From Anaeramoeba flamelloides (taxonomy: Eukaryota > Metamonada > Anaeramoebidae), in the NCBI GenBank assembly GCA_027625915.1, contig JANTQA010000021.1, positions 3,038,001-3,102,000 on the forward strand: a DNA stretch of 64,000 nt, read 5' to 3'. The notes under the pieces are model-generated. The model saw only the letters and a list, made by a program, of their open reading frames with translations, was not told the origin of the DNA and did no database searches. Numbering within the stretch: position 1 is the stretch's first letter; every line of letters begins with the position of its first letter. Below, one piece after another: positions 23,260 to 36,946 of the stretch. The position numbers and the translations under genes are program-made.

Positions 23260-26200
23260 TTATAAAATTTTTCGAAGTGCAATTTTTGAAACCTCTTGTA
23301 TTTTAAAATCAGGGTCTTTGACTAACAATTTTAATTTTTTAACGAAAGAAAATTTGTTTAATATTTTTTTTCGATTTTCCCAATTAATCGTTTCATTTTT
23401 AAAAGGCCTTGACAAATTGATTAAACAAAGAATAGTATTTTTAACTATGATTGGATCTGGACAATCTAAAAGAATTTCAAATTTTTCTAAAGTTTCTTCT
23501 GTCATAAATGATTGTCTGATCAATTCTGAAAATAATATTAAATTTACAATTACAGCAAGCAATTCTTGAATTAATTTATAATTTATTGGATTCTCTAATA
23601 TTTCTTCTATCTTCATTTGCTTATCATCAATTAATTCATTTTCATTTTCTGTTTCTTTTCCCTTTTCGTTTTCATTTTCTGTTTCTTTCCTTTCCTCTTT
23701 TCCTTTCTCATTTCCCCTTTTTTGATTTTTATTTTCATTTTCATTTTCCTTTTCTTTTTCTTTTCCTTTTCCTTTTTCATTTTCATTTTCATTTTCATTT
23801 TCATTTTCATTTTCTTTTTTTGATTGTGTTCCGCTTTCCATTTCAATTTCATTTCCATTTTTATTCTTCTTCTTACCGATATTTTTTTCTTTCCCTACTT
23901 TTGAAGCAACAGATCTAATTTTATTTTTATTGTAGACTTTAATTAATAGTAATTTATCTTTTATTTGGAAACAAAGTTGTTGAACTGAAAGTAACTTTTG
24001 TATTTGTAAATGTTTACCCATTGAAAAATTTGCAAATATACCTAAGACGTGTATTTGCACATCATCTTGTGCATCATTTAACAATTTCACGAGAAAACTC
24101 ATCTTTATTTCATTTATTATATATTGCTTCAATTCAAAGGGGCATTTACAACTTAAGTTTTTTAATACCCAAACAGCCAATACACGTATATTAGGCCTTG
24201 CGCATTCAATCAATTTTAATACTAATGGCAGTAAAACTGTTTCTTTTATCACATAGCTTTTCATTTTTTCTAAATGTAATAAACAATTGCCCAATGCAAG
24301 ACAAGCAGCCACCTGAAGATCATTATTTTTGCTGTTTGCCAAAATTACTAATTGATCCAATAATTGTGTTTGTTCAAAAAATTTATTTTTCATTGAAATC
24401 TGAGAGCGTGCCAAATAAGTAATAATTTTACAACAAAGAATTTTTAAATTATTTTTATTTTGTTCATTCTCATTTTTTTCTTTTCTCTCTCCGCTTCCTT
24501 TATCCTTGTTTTTTACCCCTCCCATTTCTTCACTGTTTTCAATATTACTCTTTGTATTTAATTTTTGAAATTTTTCAATCATCATTTTTTTCATTTCATC
24601 TTTGTTTAAATTCATCATTAATTGAATGTCATTTATTGAATTTTTTAAGAGATCCCTAAGGATCGAAAGGATGCCCAAATCTATTAATTTTTCTCTATTT
24701 TTTATAATATTCTCGGAAAGTTGAACAAAGCAATTCAATATCCCAATACAGCAGCAGTGGTTTAAATTTGAACTATTTTGTACATACCTTCGCAGAGTAG
24801 ATATCAACTTTTGGAAAATATTCAATTCCCTTACTCTGTTTTGCAATTCAATGCTTGAGTCAAATAATAAAGATAAAATTTCAATCGAATTTTGTGTTTT
24901 GTTACAATTGCAATATTTTATATTACTATTTTTGTTTTTTATGAAGATTTGCTTTTCACATCGAAAAAGTAATGCATCTTTCTGGTTTTCATACTTTTGA
25001 TTATTAAACGGATGCTGTGAAATCAAGAAATCCAAAATTCTTCCTTCAAGATGTTCACGTGGTATTGATCCATATTTTTTTTTTCTTGGTGTTGCCTTTA
25101 AAATTAATGTGATGATTATTGTTGCACTAAAATTGGATAACGGATCATCTTTTTTAATGTTTTCAACACATAAATTTAAGAGATTGTTTGGCTTTTTTTG
25201 AAATGTCTTGATTAAAAATCTTCTTGAATTATCTTTGTCGGACTTTTTTAAAATAGATCCTAATGCTAGCAACAAATACCCATTTGGTTGATCTCTTTTG
25301 GTTTTTTGTAAAAGAATTTTTTCAATTGATTCGGGGATTTCAATACTAACAAAAATTTCTCGAGAGTGTTGATTTGTCTTTGAGATATTGACAATTAATA
25401 ATGACAATAACCTACAGATGTTATAGTCTTGACTAAAATTTGAATTTAATAGTTCTTTTATTTTGGCTATTCTCTTTTTAGTTTTGATTAAGAATTGTTT
25501 TTGTTTTTCAAACCGGATTCTGTTTTTTTGAATCCTTTCCATAATTTCTTTTTCTTTTTCTTTTGATTTTTCTTTTTCTTTTGATTTTGATTTTGATTTT
25601 GATTTTGATTTTTCCTTTTCATTTTCTATTTCAATTTCTATTAGTTTTTCTTTAATAGTAACTATTTTATTTTCCTTTTCTTTTTTGCTTACTTTTTCGT
25701 TTTCACTTTTGTTTTTGATTGCATTTACTTTTTTTTTTTGAATTTGTTGAATGTCTTTGCGCTTTTTGTGGTTTCCTTCTTCTTCGATTGGATTTTTACG
25801 CTTACGTTTTGAGACTTGGTTTTTTTCTAGTATTTCTTTTTCTTTTTCTTTTTCGGTTTCCATTTCTTGTTTCTGTTTTTGATGATCAAGATTTAAAACA
25901 AGAATATTTTCTTTTGCATCCATATTATGATGATTATTATTGTTCTCAAAAAAAGGAAAACAAGAGACACACTTAATATTTGTTAAAAGAGTAATTGTAC
26001 GAAGAACTACAGTGACAAATCTTTTAGAACTCTTTGCATTTAAAGTTTCAAAATATGGCAAAAGGATCTCCAAGATATTTTTTGAACAAATGTATTCAAT
26101 CATTTCATCAATAGGATTTTGAAAAAGTGTTCCTAAACACGTCATAGTTTCAATAAGAATTTTTGTTGGTGTTTCATGTTGTCTTAGAATGCCCAATAAT

Positions 26201-26343
26201 ATTTCAAATAAACCTTGTTTAAAATAATATATTTTTTTTGGTTGGTTACCAATTAATTCATTCTTTAAACTGATGAGTATTTTTTTTTTTTTAATAGGAC
26301 TAAGATCTTTATTTTTTAATTCTTTAAGAGTACTATGTGACAT
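23260..26343 (-). CDS. ARMC8: Armadillo-repeat protein, ARMC8/GID5-like
   Basis: A single exon of 1027 aa starting at the ATG at 26343. Alpha-helical armadillo repeats run through the protein. The C-terminal third follows ARMC8/Vid28 segment by segment: LQVAACLALGNCLL, PNIRVLAVWVLKNLS, DDVQIHVLGIFANFS, IIVKNTILCLINLS and the ending DFKIQEVSKIALRKIL. The N-terminal part (FKQGLFEILLGILRQHETPT) fits the first ARM repeats of the family. Three low-complexity insertions separate the repeats: residues about 158-268 (KSKSKSKEKEKSKEKEKE-like), 591-628, and 820-900 (NENENENENEKGKGKEKEK-like). These make it longer than animal ARMC8 (about 670 aa). By family it is a scaffold of the GID/CTLH ubiquitin ligase. 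A different ARM-repeat protein cannot be excluded by eye. Confidence 0.65.
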   Translation of the reverse strand: MSHSTLKELKNKDLSPIKKKKILISLKNELIGNQPKKIYYFKQGLFEILLGILRQHETPTKILIETMTCLGTLFQNPIDEMIEYICSKNILEILLPYFETLNAKSSKRFVTVVLRTITLLTNIKCVSCFPFFENNNNHHNMDAKENILVLNLDHQKQKQEMETEKEKEKEILEKNQVSKRKRKNPIEEEGNHKKRKDIQQIQKKKVNAIKNKSENEKVSKKEKENKIVTIKEKLIEIEIENEKEKSKSKSKSKSKEKEKSKEKEKEIMERIQKNRIRFEKQKQFLIKTKKRIAKIKELLNSNFSQDYNICRLLSLLIVNISKTNQHSREIFVSIEIPESIEKILLQKTKRDQPNGYLLLALGSILKKSDKDNSRRFLIKTFQKKPNNLLNLCVENIKKDDPLSNFSATIIITLILKATPRKKKYGSIPREHLEGRILDFLISQHPFNNQKYENQKDALLFRCEKQIFIKNKNSNIKYCNCNKTQNSIEILSLLFDSSIELQNRVRELNIFQKLISTLRRYVQNSSNLNHCCCIGILNCFVQLSENIIKNREKLIDLGILSILRDLLKNSINDIQLMMNLNKDEMKKMMIEKFQKLNTKSNIENSEEMGGVKNKDKGSGERKEKNENEQNKNNLKILCCKIITYLARSQISMKNKFFEQTQLLDQLVILANSKNNDLQVAACLALGNCLLHLEKMKSYVIKETVLLPLVLKLIECARPNIRVLAVWVLKNLSCKCPFELKQYIINEIKMSFLVKLLNDAQDDVQIHVLGIFANFSMGKHLQIQKLLSVQQLCFQIKDKLLLIKVYNKNKIRSVASKVGKEKNIGKKKNKNGNEIEMESGTQSKKENENENENENENEKGKGKEKEKENENENKNQKRGNEKGKEERKETENENEKGKETENENELIDDKQMKIEEILENPINYKLIQELLAVIVNLILFSELIRQSFMTEETLEKFEILLDCPDPIIVKNTILCLINLSRPFKNETINWENRKKILNKFSFVKKLKLLVKDPDFKIQEVSKIALRKIL

Positions 26344-29146
26344 ATTATTTTTATGAAAAATAAAGAAGAAAGAATAAAAAAAAAAATAAAAGTAAAAAAA
26401 ATGAATTTTAATCGATTAATGTTTGGATTTAGTTTTACACTGTTTGGAAACAATTTGTTATTTTTGTGAAGAAGACAAATGTTTGGATGAGTTTCTTCTA
26501 TTTAATGAGTTGACAATTAAAGTTGGGACTTTTTTTTTCATACAAACAAAGTTATTCTCTCATATGTAATTATTTGTCTTTCTTCATTTGGTAATAATTC
26601 TTCTTATCTATGAAATATTCTAAAACTAAATCAATACTTAAAGAGTGGAGTTGTTATAGTTGTTTTTGGTTATGAGCTTTGGAGATTAACATAGTTTATC
26701 TCACTTGGGAAATTTAGTTACTTTTAGATTTTTATATTTATAAATAATTTCTTCGATTATTAAGATGTTTTTTAATTTGACAAATAAATATTATAATTGA
26801 ATTTTAGTTAAATAGAATACTCAAAATGATTTCTACTTTGATGATATTGACTTTGTATATAAAAATAAATTATTTCAGATATCGAAGAATATAAATTATA
26901 TTATAATAATATTTTTAATATTATAACAAAAAATAATACATAACTTTATTAGCCAGAGTGGAGAATAAAATTATATTTGAATTTTATAAAAAAAATCAAA
27001 ATAAAAATTTATGAATTACATTCAGTTCCACTTTTAAGACACAAACTTTCAACTAAATTTAAGGCACTATAAAAATCTCAAATTAAGGCACAAAATTCAG
27101 ATTCTAGTAAAATAAATTGTAAAAAAAAAAAAAATTCCATATTTTGTGCGTTAATTTGAGATTTTTATTGTGCCTTAAAATTTTGTTGAAAGTTTGTGCC
27201 TTAAAAGTGGAAATGACTGTAGGGTAATACTGTAGAGTACCTTGCTTTTCCAGAATTTAAAAGAATACAAAAAAACAAAAGATTTTATTCCAGTCTTTTG
27301 AATTCTGAAAAAGTTAATCGAGTTTTTTTTTTAATTTGAGAAATAACCCGAAAATTAAATCAATTTTTTGTTTTTTTATCAAATTAAAAATTAACTAACG
27401 GGAAAACAAAAGTAATTAAAATAAAACCCCTTAAACAATAATAATAAAAAAAAAAACAGAACCAAAATTTTTCATATGAATAATTTTCCCATGAATAATT
27501 TGTAAAAAAAGGTTAAATCTAATAATTCACCATTAAAAATTTTAATACAAGTAATTCAATAATTCAATAATTCAAATCACAAACTTTGAATGGAATTTAA
27601 TTAGAAAAAATTTTCAAATTAAGTTATATTTTTTGGTAAAATTTTTTTAAACACAATTATTTTACTCGACTCCATATTTATGTGCTTTAATTTTTGTACT
27701 TTTTTTTCTTATTTTTTGTTGAATATTAACATATTAAAAGTTAGACTCGCTCTAATAAAGTTGTGTTTGCAGAAAATAACAAATTTCCAATAAAAAAAAA
27801 AAAAAAGTTTTAAAAGTTAATAAGATATAATAACATGTATTTCTGGAAATTTAATAATTCAGATAGTAGATAATAAATTAATTGCTACTAATCATAAAAT
27901 ATTAAAAATTCTGAATAGAAAATCCAAAAAACAATTAAAGAATCTTGAAATTGGAAAATGAAGTAAAAAAATGATTATTGCAATAACATCAATTTACTTT
28001 TAAAAATTATTTTCAGAAATGAATTATTGTTTATAAAAAGTTTGATCTCATTTTTCCCATTTTTGAAAAGTTCTGAAACTATCCTATTTTCAACTTATTT
28101 CAAAAAAAAATTACTCTGAAGAAGACCGAAATATTCTTTTTCTGCGAAGTAAGTATACAAAAATGAACTTTAAAACACAAAAACGCTTAATTTTGGAATA
28201 AATTGATAGAAAAAATCAACTATTTTAAAGAAATATTCAATAATTATTTTAAACTTAATATATATATATATATAATTAATAATTATTCCTTTAGTATATA
28301 AAAACTAATTGTTATAATAAAAAAGGGTAATTTGAGAATATTTGTTGATTTTTTTTTTTATTAGAATTATTAATTTGAATTCATTTTATTTTTTGCAAAT
28401 ATTGAAAAAATACTGTTATAACCATTCTAACCCATTGATACATTTAATCTTTGGGTTATTAATGACTCATTGAAATAATTAAGATTTTTAATTAATTATT
28501 ATTGAAAAATATTACAATTAAAAAGTATTTCCATGTTTTTTTAGTTGAATTTTACTAGTTTTTAAAAAATTATATATAGAAAACCTTTTTAATTCAATTG
28601 TTTGGTTCTTTTTCTCAGATTTTTTTATTCTAAATAAGAAAAAAATAGTTTTGAATGGTTCTTTTTATCAAAGAAAATATATTTTTTACATTTTAAAATC
28701 ATTATTGTAATTTTTTTTGTAAATTAATTGATTTTTATATACCTAGGTATTTAAAAAAAATAGTAGTCTTATTAAAAAATTCCATTTTTTGTACACTTGT
28801 ATAACAGACAATACCATTTCTTTCTTCTTCAAAGAAAATAATTTTTTTGTAAATCATTCCAATATATGTTGATTTTTGAACTTTTAAATAATGAGAAAAA
28901 ATGAATCAAACCTTTGTAAAATAATAACCCACTTCGGAAAATAGATTAAAAACCAAATCTATTTTTATTGTAGTTATCAATGATTTTTTTACTTAAGTTT
29001 TTCAATTTCAAGATGTTGATTAAAATTTAAGAATTAGTTCTTAAATTTGCTCCAAGATTTTTATTAGTGTAAATTCCTTAAGAATCGAATTTGGAAACGC
29101 ACCTTCCCCTTGTTTTAATAAATTCTATTTGTCAGGAAAACAAAAA
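26344..29146. other. AT-rich divergent promoter region
   Basis: The region lies between the divergently transcribed armadillo and DMX-like genes. It holds family-A copy 5 (27017-27221), immediately followed by a small inverted pair (CCAGAATTTAAAAGAATAC near 27250 against CAGTCTTTTGAATTCTG near 27293). A TA run lies at 28258-28274. Nothing else was recognised. Confidence 0.5.
27017..27221. mobile_element. Palindromic TA-element family A, copy 5 (diverged)
   Basis: A 201 bp element (27019-27219) with TA flanks and ends CATTCAGTTCCAC and GTGGAAATGACTG. It shares the TTCCAC variant with copy 4. One AAGGCAC motif is mutated to AAGACAC. Confidence 0.8.
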
Positions 29147-32100
29147 ATGATTTCTCAAAAAAAAGTCAAAAAATCATTTTTTGTTAAGAAAGGAAAAAGT
29201 TTTATTTATTTCAAAAATTGTTCTTTTAATTGTTTGATGTACAACTCTGGTCCTAGTCAAACTATTGTTGGTGTTTCCCCAACAAACTCCTCAACAAATG
29301 TTTCCTTAACCTTCTTTTCTGGGCAATTAATTGTATGCTATTCAACTAACAAAAGTGCTGTTATCACAAATTCTAAATTAATAACCCACCAATATTTTAC
29401 AGATCATGAAGAAGAAGTTATTTCCGTGTGTTGGTCTGGATTTTCTGGCCAGGTAATCAACTCTTCTTTCCTTAATCATTTTGTTTTTAAATTTTAGTAT
29501 TTTTCTTTTTTTTTCTTTTGATGTGTTTGTGATTTGATTTGTGTTGGGTAAAATTAAAAAAAAAAAAAAAAACAGTTAGCAACTTTATCAATTAACCAAG
29601 TTTTTGTCTATTCGCCAACAGTGCTTGAGTTTGGAGAAAATTCCCGTGTTGGAAAAACATATTCTGTTCTACCAAATGAATGGATCCAAACTTTTGATTT
29701 GGAGCCAGGCTCTAAATTGAATTGCTTAGACTGGTCCCCTGTTGAAAAATTGTTATTGGTTTGTGGCGAAACATTACAACTCTTCAATGATCCGAAAGAC
29801 GAAGGTTTTCAGTTATTGTTTGCAGACAGCTCCATAAAAAGTCCAATCTTACATACACAATTTTCACAGGATGGTCGATTGTTTGCCACTTCTTCAAATG
29901 AAAAACACTTCAGAGTTTATTACTATCATAAAGGTAATTGTCTTTCCAAAACCTCACAAATAACGAAAAAATTTCAGAACAGTAAATAAGAATAATATTT
30001 TCATGTTAAGGGAACAGCACCGTCTTTGAATTTTTCTTTAACGATTAATAATAGAACTAACATTCACCAACCCTTCAATTTTTTAATCCCATTCCATTCA
30101 AAAACTTCTTATGTTGCTTTGGCCAGAATGATGTATTTTGAAAAAAAAAACTTTACTTTTCTTGTGATTTTTAAAATAATAACATTATTAACGGTCCGTT
30201 TATGTCAAGTATATATCATTTTAGATAATTGATGCACTTTTTTTTTTAGTAAATTATTTTTCAGGATTTAGACTCGAATTGAAAATTAAATTAATTAATC
30301 AAGAGTTTGACCCTTATATTGAGTATGGTTAATTATTTGAAATTTCAGATCAGGCAAAATTGGTTTCTGTAATTTCTAAATTTCAAAGAAAAAAGAAAAA
30401 AACTATTTGATAATTTTAAAAAAAAACAAGAAATTTTAACAATATTTTTAATAATACAATTGATTAGAAATTGTTTTTTTAACTGAATTACTTTTTAATG
30501 TTTTTGAAAATAACTAATAATAAAATTTAAATTCATAAAAAGTGGTTATTTTTTTTGCAAAATTTACATTCAGAACAATTAACGCAATTTTGTAAATATT
30601 TACTCTATTTCGATTTTTAAAAACAAACTCGAATGAAATCAAGAGTCTCTATCAAAATTTTGTTCTTTACTCTCTTGATACTTTTGCAAATTAGTCAAGA
30701 AAATTTCAATTCACTTTCCCATATTTAACATTTTTATGAAAACAGAAAAATATTTGTGTAATGTTTGCTTGTAAATGTAACTTTTTGATCTGAACATTCA
30801 AAGAGATGATCATTCTAAATTATTGAATAAAAAAAGTAAAATTCTCTATTTTTAAAATTTTTTGATGAACTTATTTTTTTTTTTTCGATCAAACCTTTTT
30901 CTCAAATTTAAGAAATAATCCCAAACAAAAGCAAATTATGAATGGAAACAAACTAAAACTTAAATAAAAAGGATGCCAAAAAATGTAAATCTTAATAAAA
31001 TTAAACACCCATAATACTATTGATTATGTAACCTCAAATATTAAATTTATTGATAGTACAGACAAAGGGTGTAAATACTTATCTTTTTAAAACATAATCA
31101 TTGTTCTTATAAACCATGTACTTGATATTATTTACAAAAAAATGCTAATAATTAACACATAACAATGGGGTATATTTTAACTTTTAATATAAAGAATTGA
31201 TAATGTTGATTTATTGGTTGTATTAGTTAAAATTTTAAGTTCTGTTTACAGAAATGATATTAAGTCTAAAGAAATCTTAACATGCAATAAGCCAAGAAGA
31301 ACGTGCTATTTTTATTGATAATATTTCAAAAGAAATTCTTGTACTTACATTAATTTTGTGATAAATGTGATGTGTATTACTCCAAAGACTGTATTTGATC
31401 ATGTTCATTTGTAAAAAACCCACTTTATTGAAAAAAAAAAAATAAAAAAAAATTATTTTCATTTTTCAAAACTTTTTATCATTGTTCTATTTCTGCAACA
31501 GATTTGAAATGAAGTTTATATAGTCGATATGTAGTTATATTTTCAAAATTGTGGGAAAAGAAATTTTTTTTCGGAAATGCGTCAATTGTTTTACTGAATG
31601 AAATATTAGAAAACGATTAAAGAATAAATTAAAGTTTGCAAATCAATAATTAAAAAAATCTACAAGAAATGAATTCTTAAAAGTTAATAGTAATTTTACT
31701 TATCAATTCTTAAATGTTCAAGAAAATAAACAACAAAATTTTGATAACAAGCCAATAAGTAATTTACCATCAAGGCTTTTAAAGCCCACAATTGTGATGT
31801 TAAATCGAAATGAAATTTCTTGTTCTTCATGGTACATTTTTGTTTAAAAAAATAAATTTATTTAAGAATTATTTACAAAAGTATTATATGCTTTAATCAT
31901 ATATATATATATATATATATTCTTTACTCATTGTCATATTTCATAATATTTTTAAAAGTTATTCATATTTTTTTTTATGTGAAATGAAACAGGATTTTCT
32001 TTTTTTCAGATAAAAAATAACAAAATTTGATAGCCAATAAAAAAAACAAACAAACTTTTTAAAAAAAGAAATAATAATCAATGCAACTCTATCTCGTGAT

Positions 32101-35100
32101 AAATTAATTTTTTTTTTTTAAATGTGAGTGCAATATTTTTGAATATTTTAATAAAGGTAGCCAATTTCCAAAAAAGAAATATGAAATAAACCCTAATTCA
32201 AAATTTTTAACACACCAAAATTCAATTTTTGAAAAAAATATCTTATTTAATCAATTCTAGAAAAAATACCAAATTAGAACCATTCACTAATTGAAATGTT
32301 AACACATTATTTAAAAATTACAATACTTACAAAACAAAAAATAAATAATTATCAATACTAAAAATTTATTGGTATGTTAAAAATTTTGAAGATGGGCAAT
32401 ACAAAAAAATACATTGGTAAATTTGTTTAAATTCTATTAGGATTATTGACTGATCAAATTGTTAGATACTACAACTAATTCTATTTGAGTTCTTCTATTT
32501 TGAACAACTTGACTTTAACTTAAGGGACTAGTCTATATTAATTTTTTTTTTTGTCCAATAACTAAATAAGGAATCCTTATCTTGAAATATGTTTAAAATT
32601 GAAAATAGACGGGTTTTTTCAATGTTAGAACTTTTACTTCTTGTTTTTTTAAAATTTTACAATTCTGCCAAAAAAAGTGACTTTTAAAAATTTTTTTTGA
32701 AAAAAGATCTTAAACGGATGAGAATTTTTTGATTAATTTTGTATTTAATTATTTTCTCAAAAATAATATTTATTCTCATTTTTAAAAACGAAAAAAAATT
32801 TAAAACTGGTGAATATTTTCTCCTTCACTTCTATTCATCCAACTTGAATCTATAAAGAACTCAATTTGTTTTATCAATAATTACTTTTTAAAAAAATAGT
32901 TCTTATTCTTTTCTTTGATTTTTTTTGACTCTGACAAAAACTTTTGGGATGGTAATTTGGGAACACTTAAAAAAACTTCAAATTCAACAAAAACAAAAGA
33001 GTGTAAACTGAAAAAGTAGATTCATGAAAAAAAAGAATGGTTCAATATAAAAAAAGAAAATCTTTTATTAAGAGTAAAGCATATATTGTATATTTTTTTC
33101 GAATTAATCTATGTTTTCATGTAAATCCAAAAAAAACCTTTCAGGTTTATTTTTCAAACTATTTTTTGTACTTCTTCTACAAACATAACAAGGTTTTGCT
33201 TTCTCGCTCATATTTTTTTTTATTTTTTGTATTTTTGCGAAAAGTTGAAAAAAAGCAACTTTCAAAAAAGTGAAAAAATGCAAAAATTTTTTATTTCTAT
33301 AAAAATAATAACTAAATTTAATGAATGTCATTTAGCAAGATTTAATTAATATACTAAGAAGTTTTTCGCTTTGATATGAAATCTAAGTAATTGGCAAAAA
33401 AAATTCTAAATCTCTATTAAATTTACCTAAAAAAATTTAATATAGATTAGTCCCTTAATATCAACCATTCCAAAAAAAATATTGATCGAACGAAACAGGC
33501 TATTTAATTCAAAAAATGAAATGAAAATAAAAAACTAAAAAGATGAAAAAATGATTTTCATATTTTTCAAAAATCGAAATTATTTCAAATTTGAATGAAA
33601 TTGTATTATTGTAGTTCTTTTAACTGTTTTATCTGTGTATAAAATTTTGAATTTTAGACAATTATTTTTTTTAAAAAAAAATATACAAAATTAACACTCA
33701 TTCACTAACAAATAATTTACTTATTTAAAAATAATATTAAAATTCACAAAGAAAGTAAAATTTTCTCAAAATTAAAAGTTTATAAAAATCCAAATAAGAA
33801 TAAAAATTAACCCTCCCTTTCGCAATCCTAATTTTTATTTATATTTTTTTTTTAATATAATAATAACTCCTTTTAAAATTAAAAACTATTTATTGATCTT
33901 TAACAAATTTTCAATAGAAAGTTCAACTTTTAATTATATTCTCTTAAACGTGCCTTCACCAATCAAATATTTGTCTTGGAGAAAAGGCAATAATAAAACT
34001 ATTGGAGCAAGACAAGTCCTACTTACTGTTTCAATTAAAGGAATTGTAAGGATTTGGAGAGAAACGTCAATGAATGATCCATTTAATTTTTATACCTCGA
34101 ATATCATTGAAACTACGAGTAAAAGTACAACGTATTGGGCGCCGAATTGCTTTCCTAAATTAAATGATATTGCTGAAACATATGGATTAAATAAGCAAAT
34201 CTTAGATGAAAGATTAGAATTTATTAAAAAAAAATATAAAAAAGATGATGACAAAAAAGAAAGTGGCAAAGTTTTTGAAAATGAAGAAGAAGAGGGGAAA
34301 GAAGAAGCTAATAATTTGAAAGATTACATTCCAAATAAAAACATACAGCTGATTTTAAATGGGGATTTGCATCAAAATATCCTTAAGAATAATATGAATA
34401 GAATTATAGAAAGGGAAAATCATGAAAAAAAATGGATTGATTTAATTATTTCCTTGAATGAACAAGGGGATTTAATGATTTTTTTACTCGATAATTTCAA
34501 TAAAATGAATTCAAATAATTTAACATTAAAAAAATGGATTGAATTTGAAAATATATTTAAAAACAACGATGAAAATAATAGTAGCAGTAGCAAAGGTAGT
34601 GGTGGTAATAACATCAGTAACACAGATAAGCATCAAAGATGTAAATTCAATGATAATATTCAATTGTATTTTTACTACCAATTTTTATCAAGCAATCCAA
34701 AATTTTTCTGTTTTAATATTTCACCAGAATTATATGTACCAAGTTATTTAACATTTTTTTCAAGAATAAACAATAATAAGAATAATGAATGTCAAATTAA
34801 ATCATATATTTTAGAATTGCCTCAAATAAATTCAATAAAATTTGATAAATTACAATCTCAAAAACAATGTAGCCATTCTAGACTAAACGTAATCTCATCA
34901 ATTCAAGGGCATTATAAGCCTATTAATAAAATTATTCCCGATTCTAACAACTTATACATTTTTACAATTGATGAATCAAATTTTTCTATTCTATGGAAAT
35001 TAAAAGAAAATAACATTGGCGATACAAATTCCAAATTAACAAAAATACAATTGCTGAATCAAAAAAAAATAAAAAATATTATTTGGATCCCATATAATAT

Positions 35101-36880
35101 TCCTTTATTTATCACTTGTACAATAAACCAAAATTATTATTTATTTTGTATTAAAGAAACAAAATCCAAAAAAATTGAAAAAATAATTCCTTTAGGAAAA
35201 ATTAATACCATATCAAAAATTTTTACAAAAAATAAAATTAAAATTTACAAAATATTCCCGTTAACTAAAAATTCAATTATAGTCATTGCTCAAATAAAAA
35301 ACCAATTAAAAGGGGATTATACAATTATTTGTGAAAAAATTGAAATTATTAATAAGAAAGATGAATTATATAATATTAAATTAAAATTTGATATCTGGGA
35401 TTTAAATTTTGATCAAAAAAACAATAAAGATCAAAAAGTAAATCAAAATGCCATTTCTAATTTTGATGTAATTGAAACTGAGAATTTTGAATATAATAAT
35501 AATTTTCATGAATTCCAAATTATTATAATTAATAAAAATGGTGTTGTTAATATTTATGAATTTAAAATTAAAGATATTAATATAAATGAATTTACCTTAA
35601 AAAAAATGGAAACTTTTCAATTTTATTTAAATTTTAAAAAAATATTAAAAATCAAATTAATAAGTTATAATAGATTGTTAATAAAATACCAAGATGAAAA
35701 TAATAATTATTTTGTAACAATTTGGGAAAGTGAAAATAATTTAACTCAATATTTGTTAGAAGATTTAATTCAATTAAAAGCTAAAGAAGAAAGTATATGT
35801 GAATGTTTTAATTTTAATAACTGTTTTGAATTATTGTTGATAACAGACAAGAATAATATCGAAATTTATATTCCACATAAATATTATTATTCAATTTCAG
35901 CTGATTTAAAAATTAAATCAAGAATTAACAAAAAACAAAAAGCAAAAAGAAACCAATGGGTAAATTTGATAATATTTAATAATTTGCAATCATCGAAAAA
36001 AATAAATACTCTTTGTTGGTTAAACAATGGAATTATCTTAGTTAGTAACTATAACGAATTATCAATTTATTCAAAATGGTTAAAAGAATTTAATTTAAAA
36101 TTATTAAAAAAAAAAATTAAATTGAGAAATTCTAAATCCGAATCAAACTATTTACCTAAATTTCAAAACCAATTAAACAATCAAATCAATTATAGATATA
36201 AACAAGAATTAACAAATCTTTTTGAAGAAATTTATCAGTTAAACTTGCCATTGTGTTATTATCACCCATTGACACTTTTTAGTGAATTAAAAAATTTCAA
36301 TTTTAATAGATTTGAAAAAAGGATTATTAACTTATATAATTATTTATATTCTAATCAATTTTCTATAATCAATTTAAAAAAAAAAAAACATTTTTTTGAA
36401 TATAAATTTATACCATCAATGGATATAAATGATTTATTAAATGATAATGATAATGATGATAATGATAATGATGATGATGATCAGAGAGAAGATAAAAATT
36501 ATATCATTAATATTATTAATAAAATATTAGAAATATTAAAGATTTCAAATTTGCCCAAAATAACAACTTTGGAGGAAAAAATATTATTAATAAATATGTT
36601 AAAAACATATAAAAAACTTTTAAAAAATTTAAAAAATTTCGATAATTATAGTATTTTTTTTTATTTTTCTTATATGCTTTCCAAGAAGATCTTAAAAAAT
36701 AATGAAAATTACAACAACTATTCCAAAATTATAAACAACATTAGTAATAATAATAAAGATAATAATAATAATAAAGATAATAATGTTACTACCGCAACAA
36801 CCACCACCAATAATAATAATAATAAGATGAATACAAATGATAATTATGATGATAATGATAACAATAACAACAACAACAAC

Positions 36881-36946
<66 letters not shown>

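Larger units (their letters stand above)
29934..33917 (+). other. Giant intron 2 of the DMX-like gene (3984 nt)
   Basis: It starts with GTAATT after phase 1 and ends TTTTCAATAG, joining GAA (Glu). Direct joining reproduces the spacing seen in DMX proteins (HKESSTFNYILL), so no missing exon is needed. The other introns in this window are 123-671 nt. It contains repeat R copy 2 with a nested TTAA element, and a TA run at 31899-31921. The rest (about 29990-32200) is featureless A/T-rich DNA. Confidence 0.8.

Noticed and set aside
23586-23918. Plus-strand frame rich in Phe/His/Leu
   Set aside because: It is antisense to the NENENE/KEKEKE region of the ARMC8-like gene.
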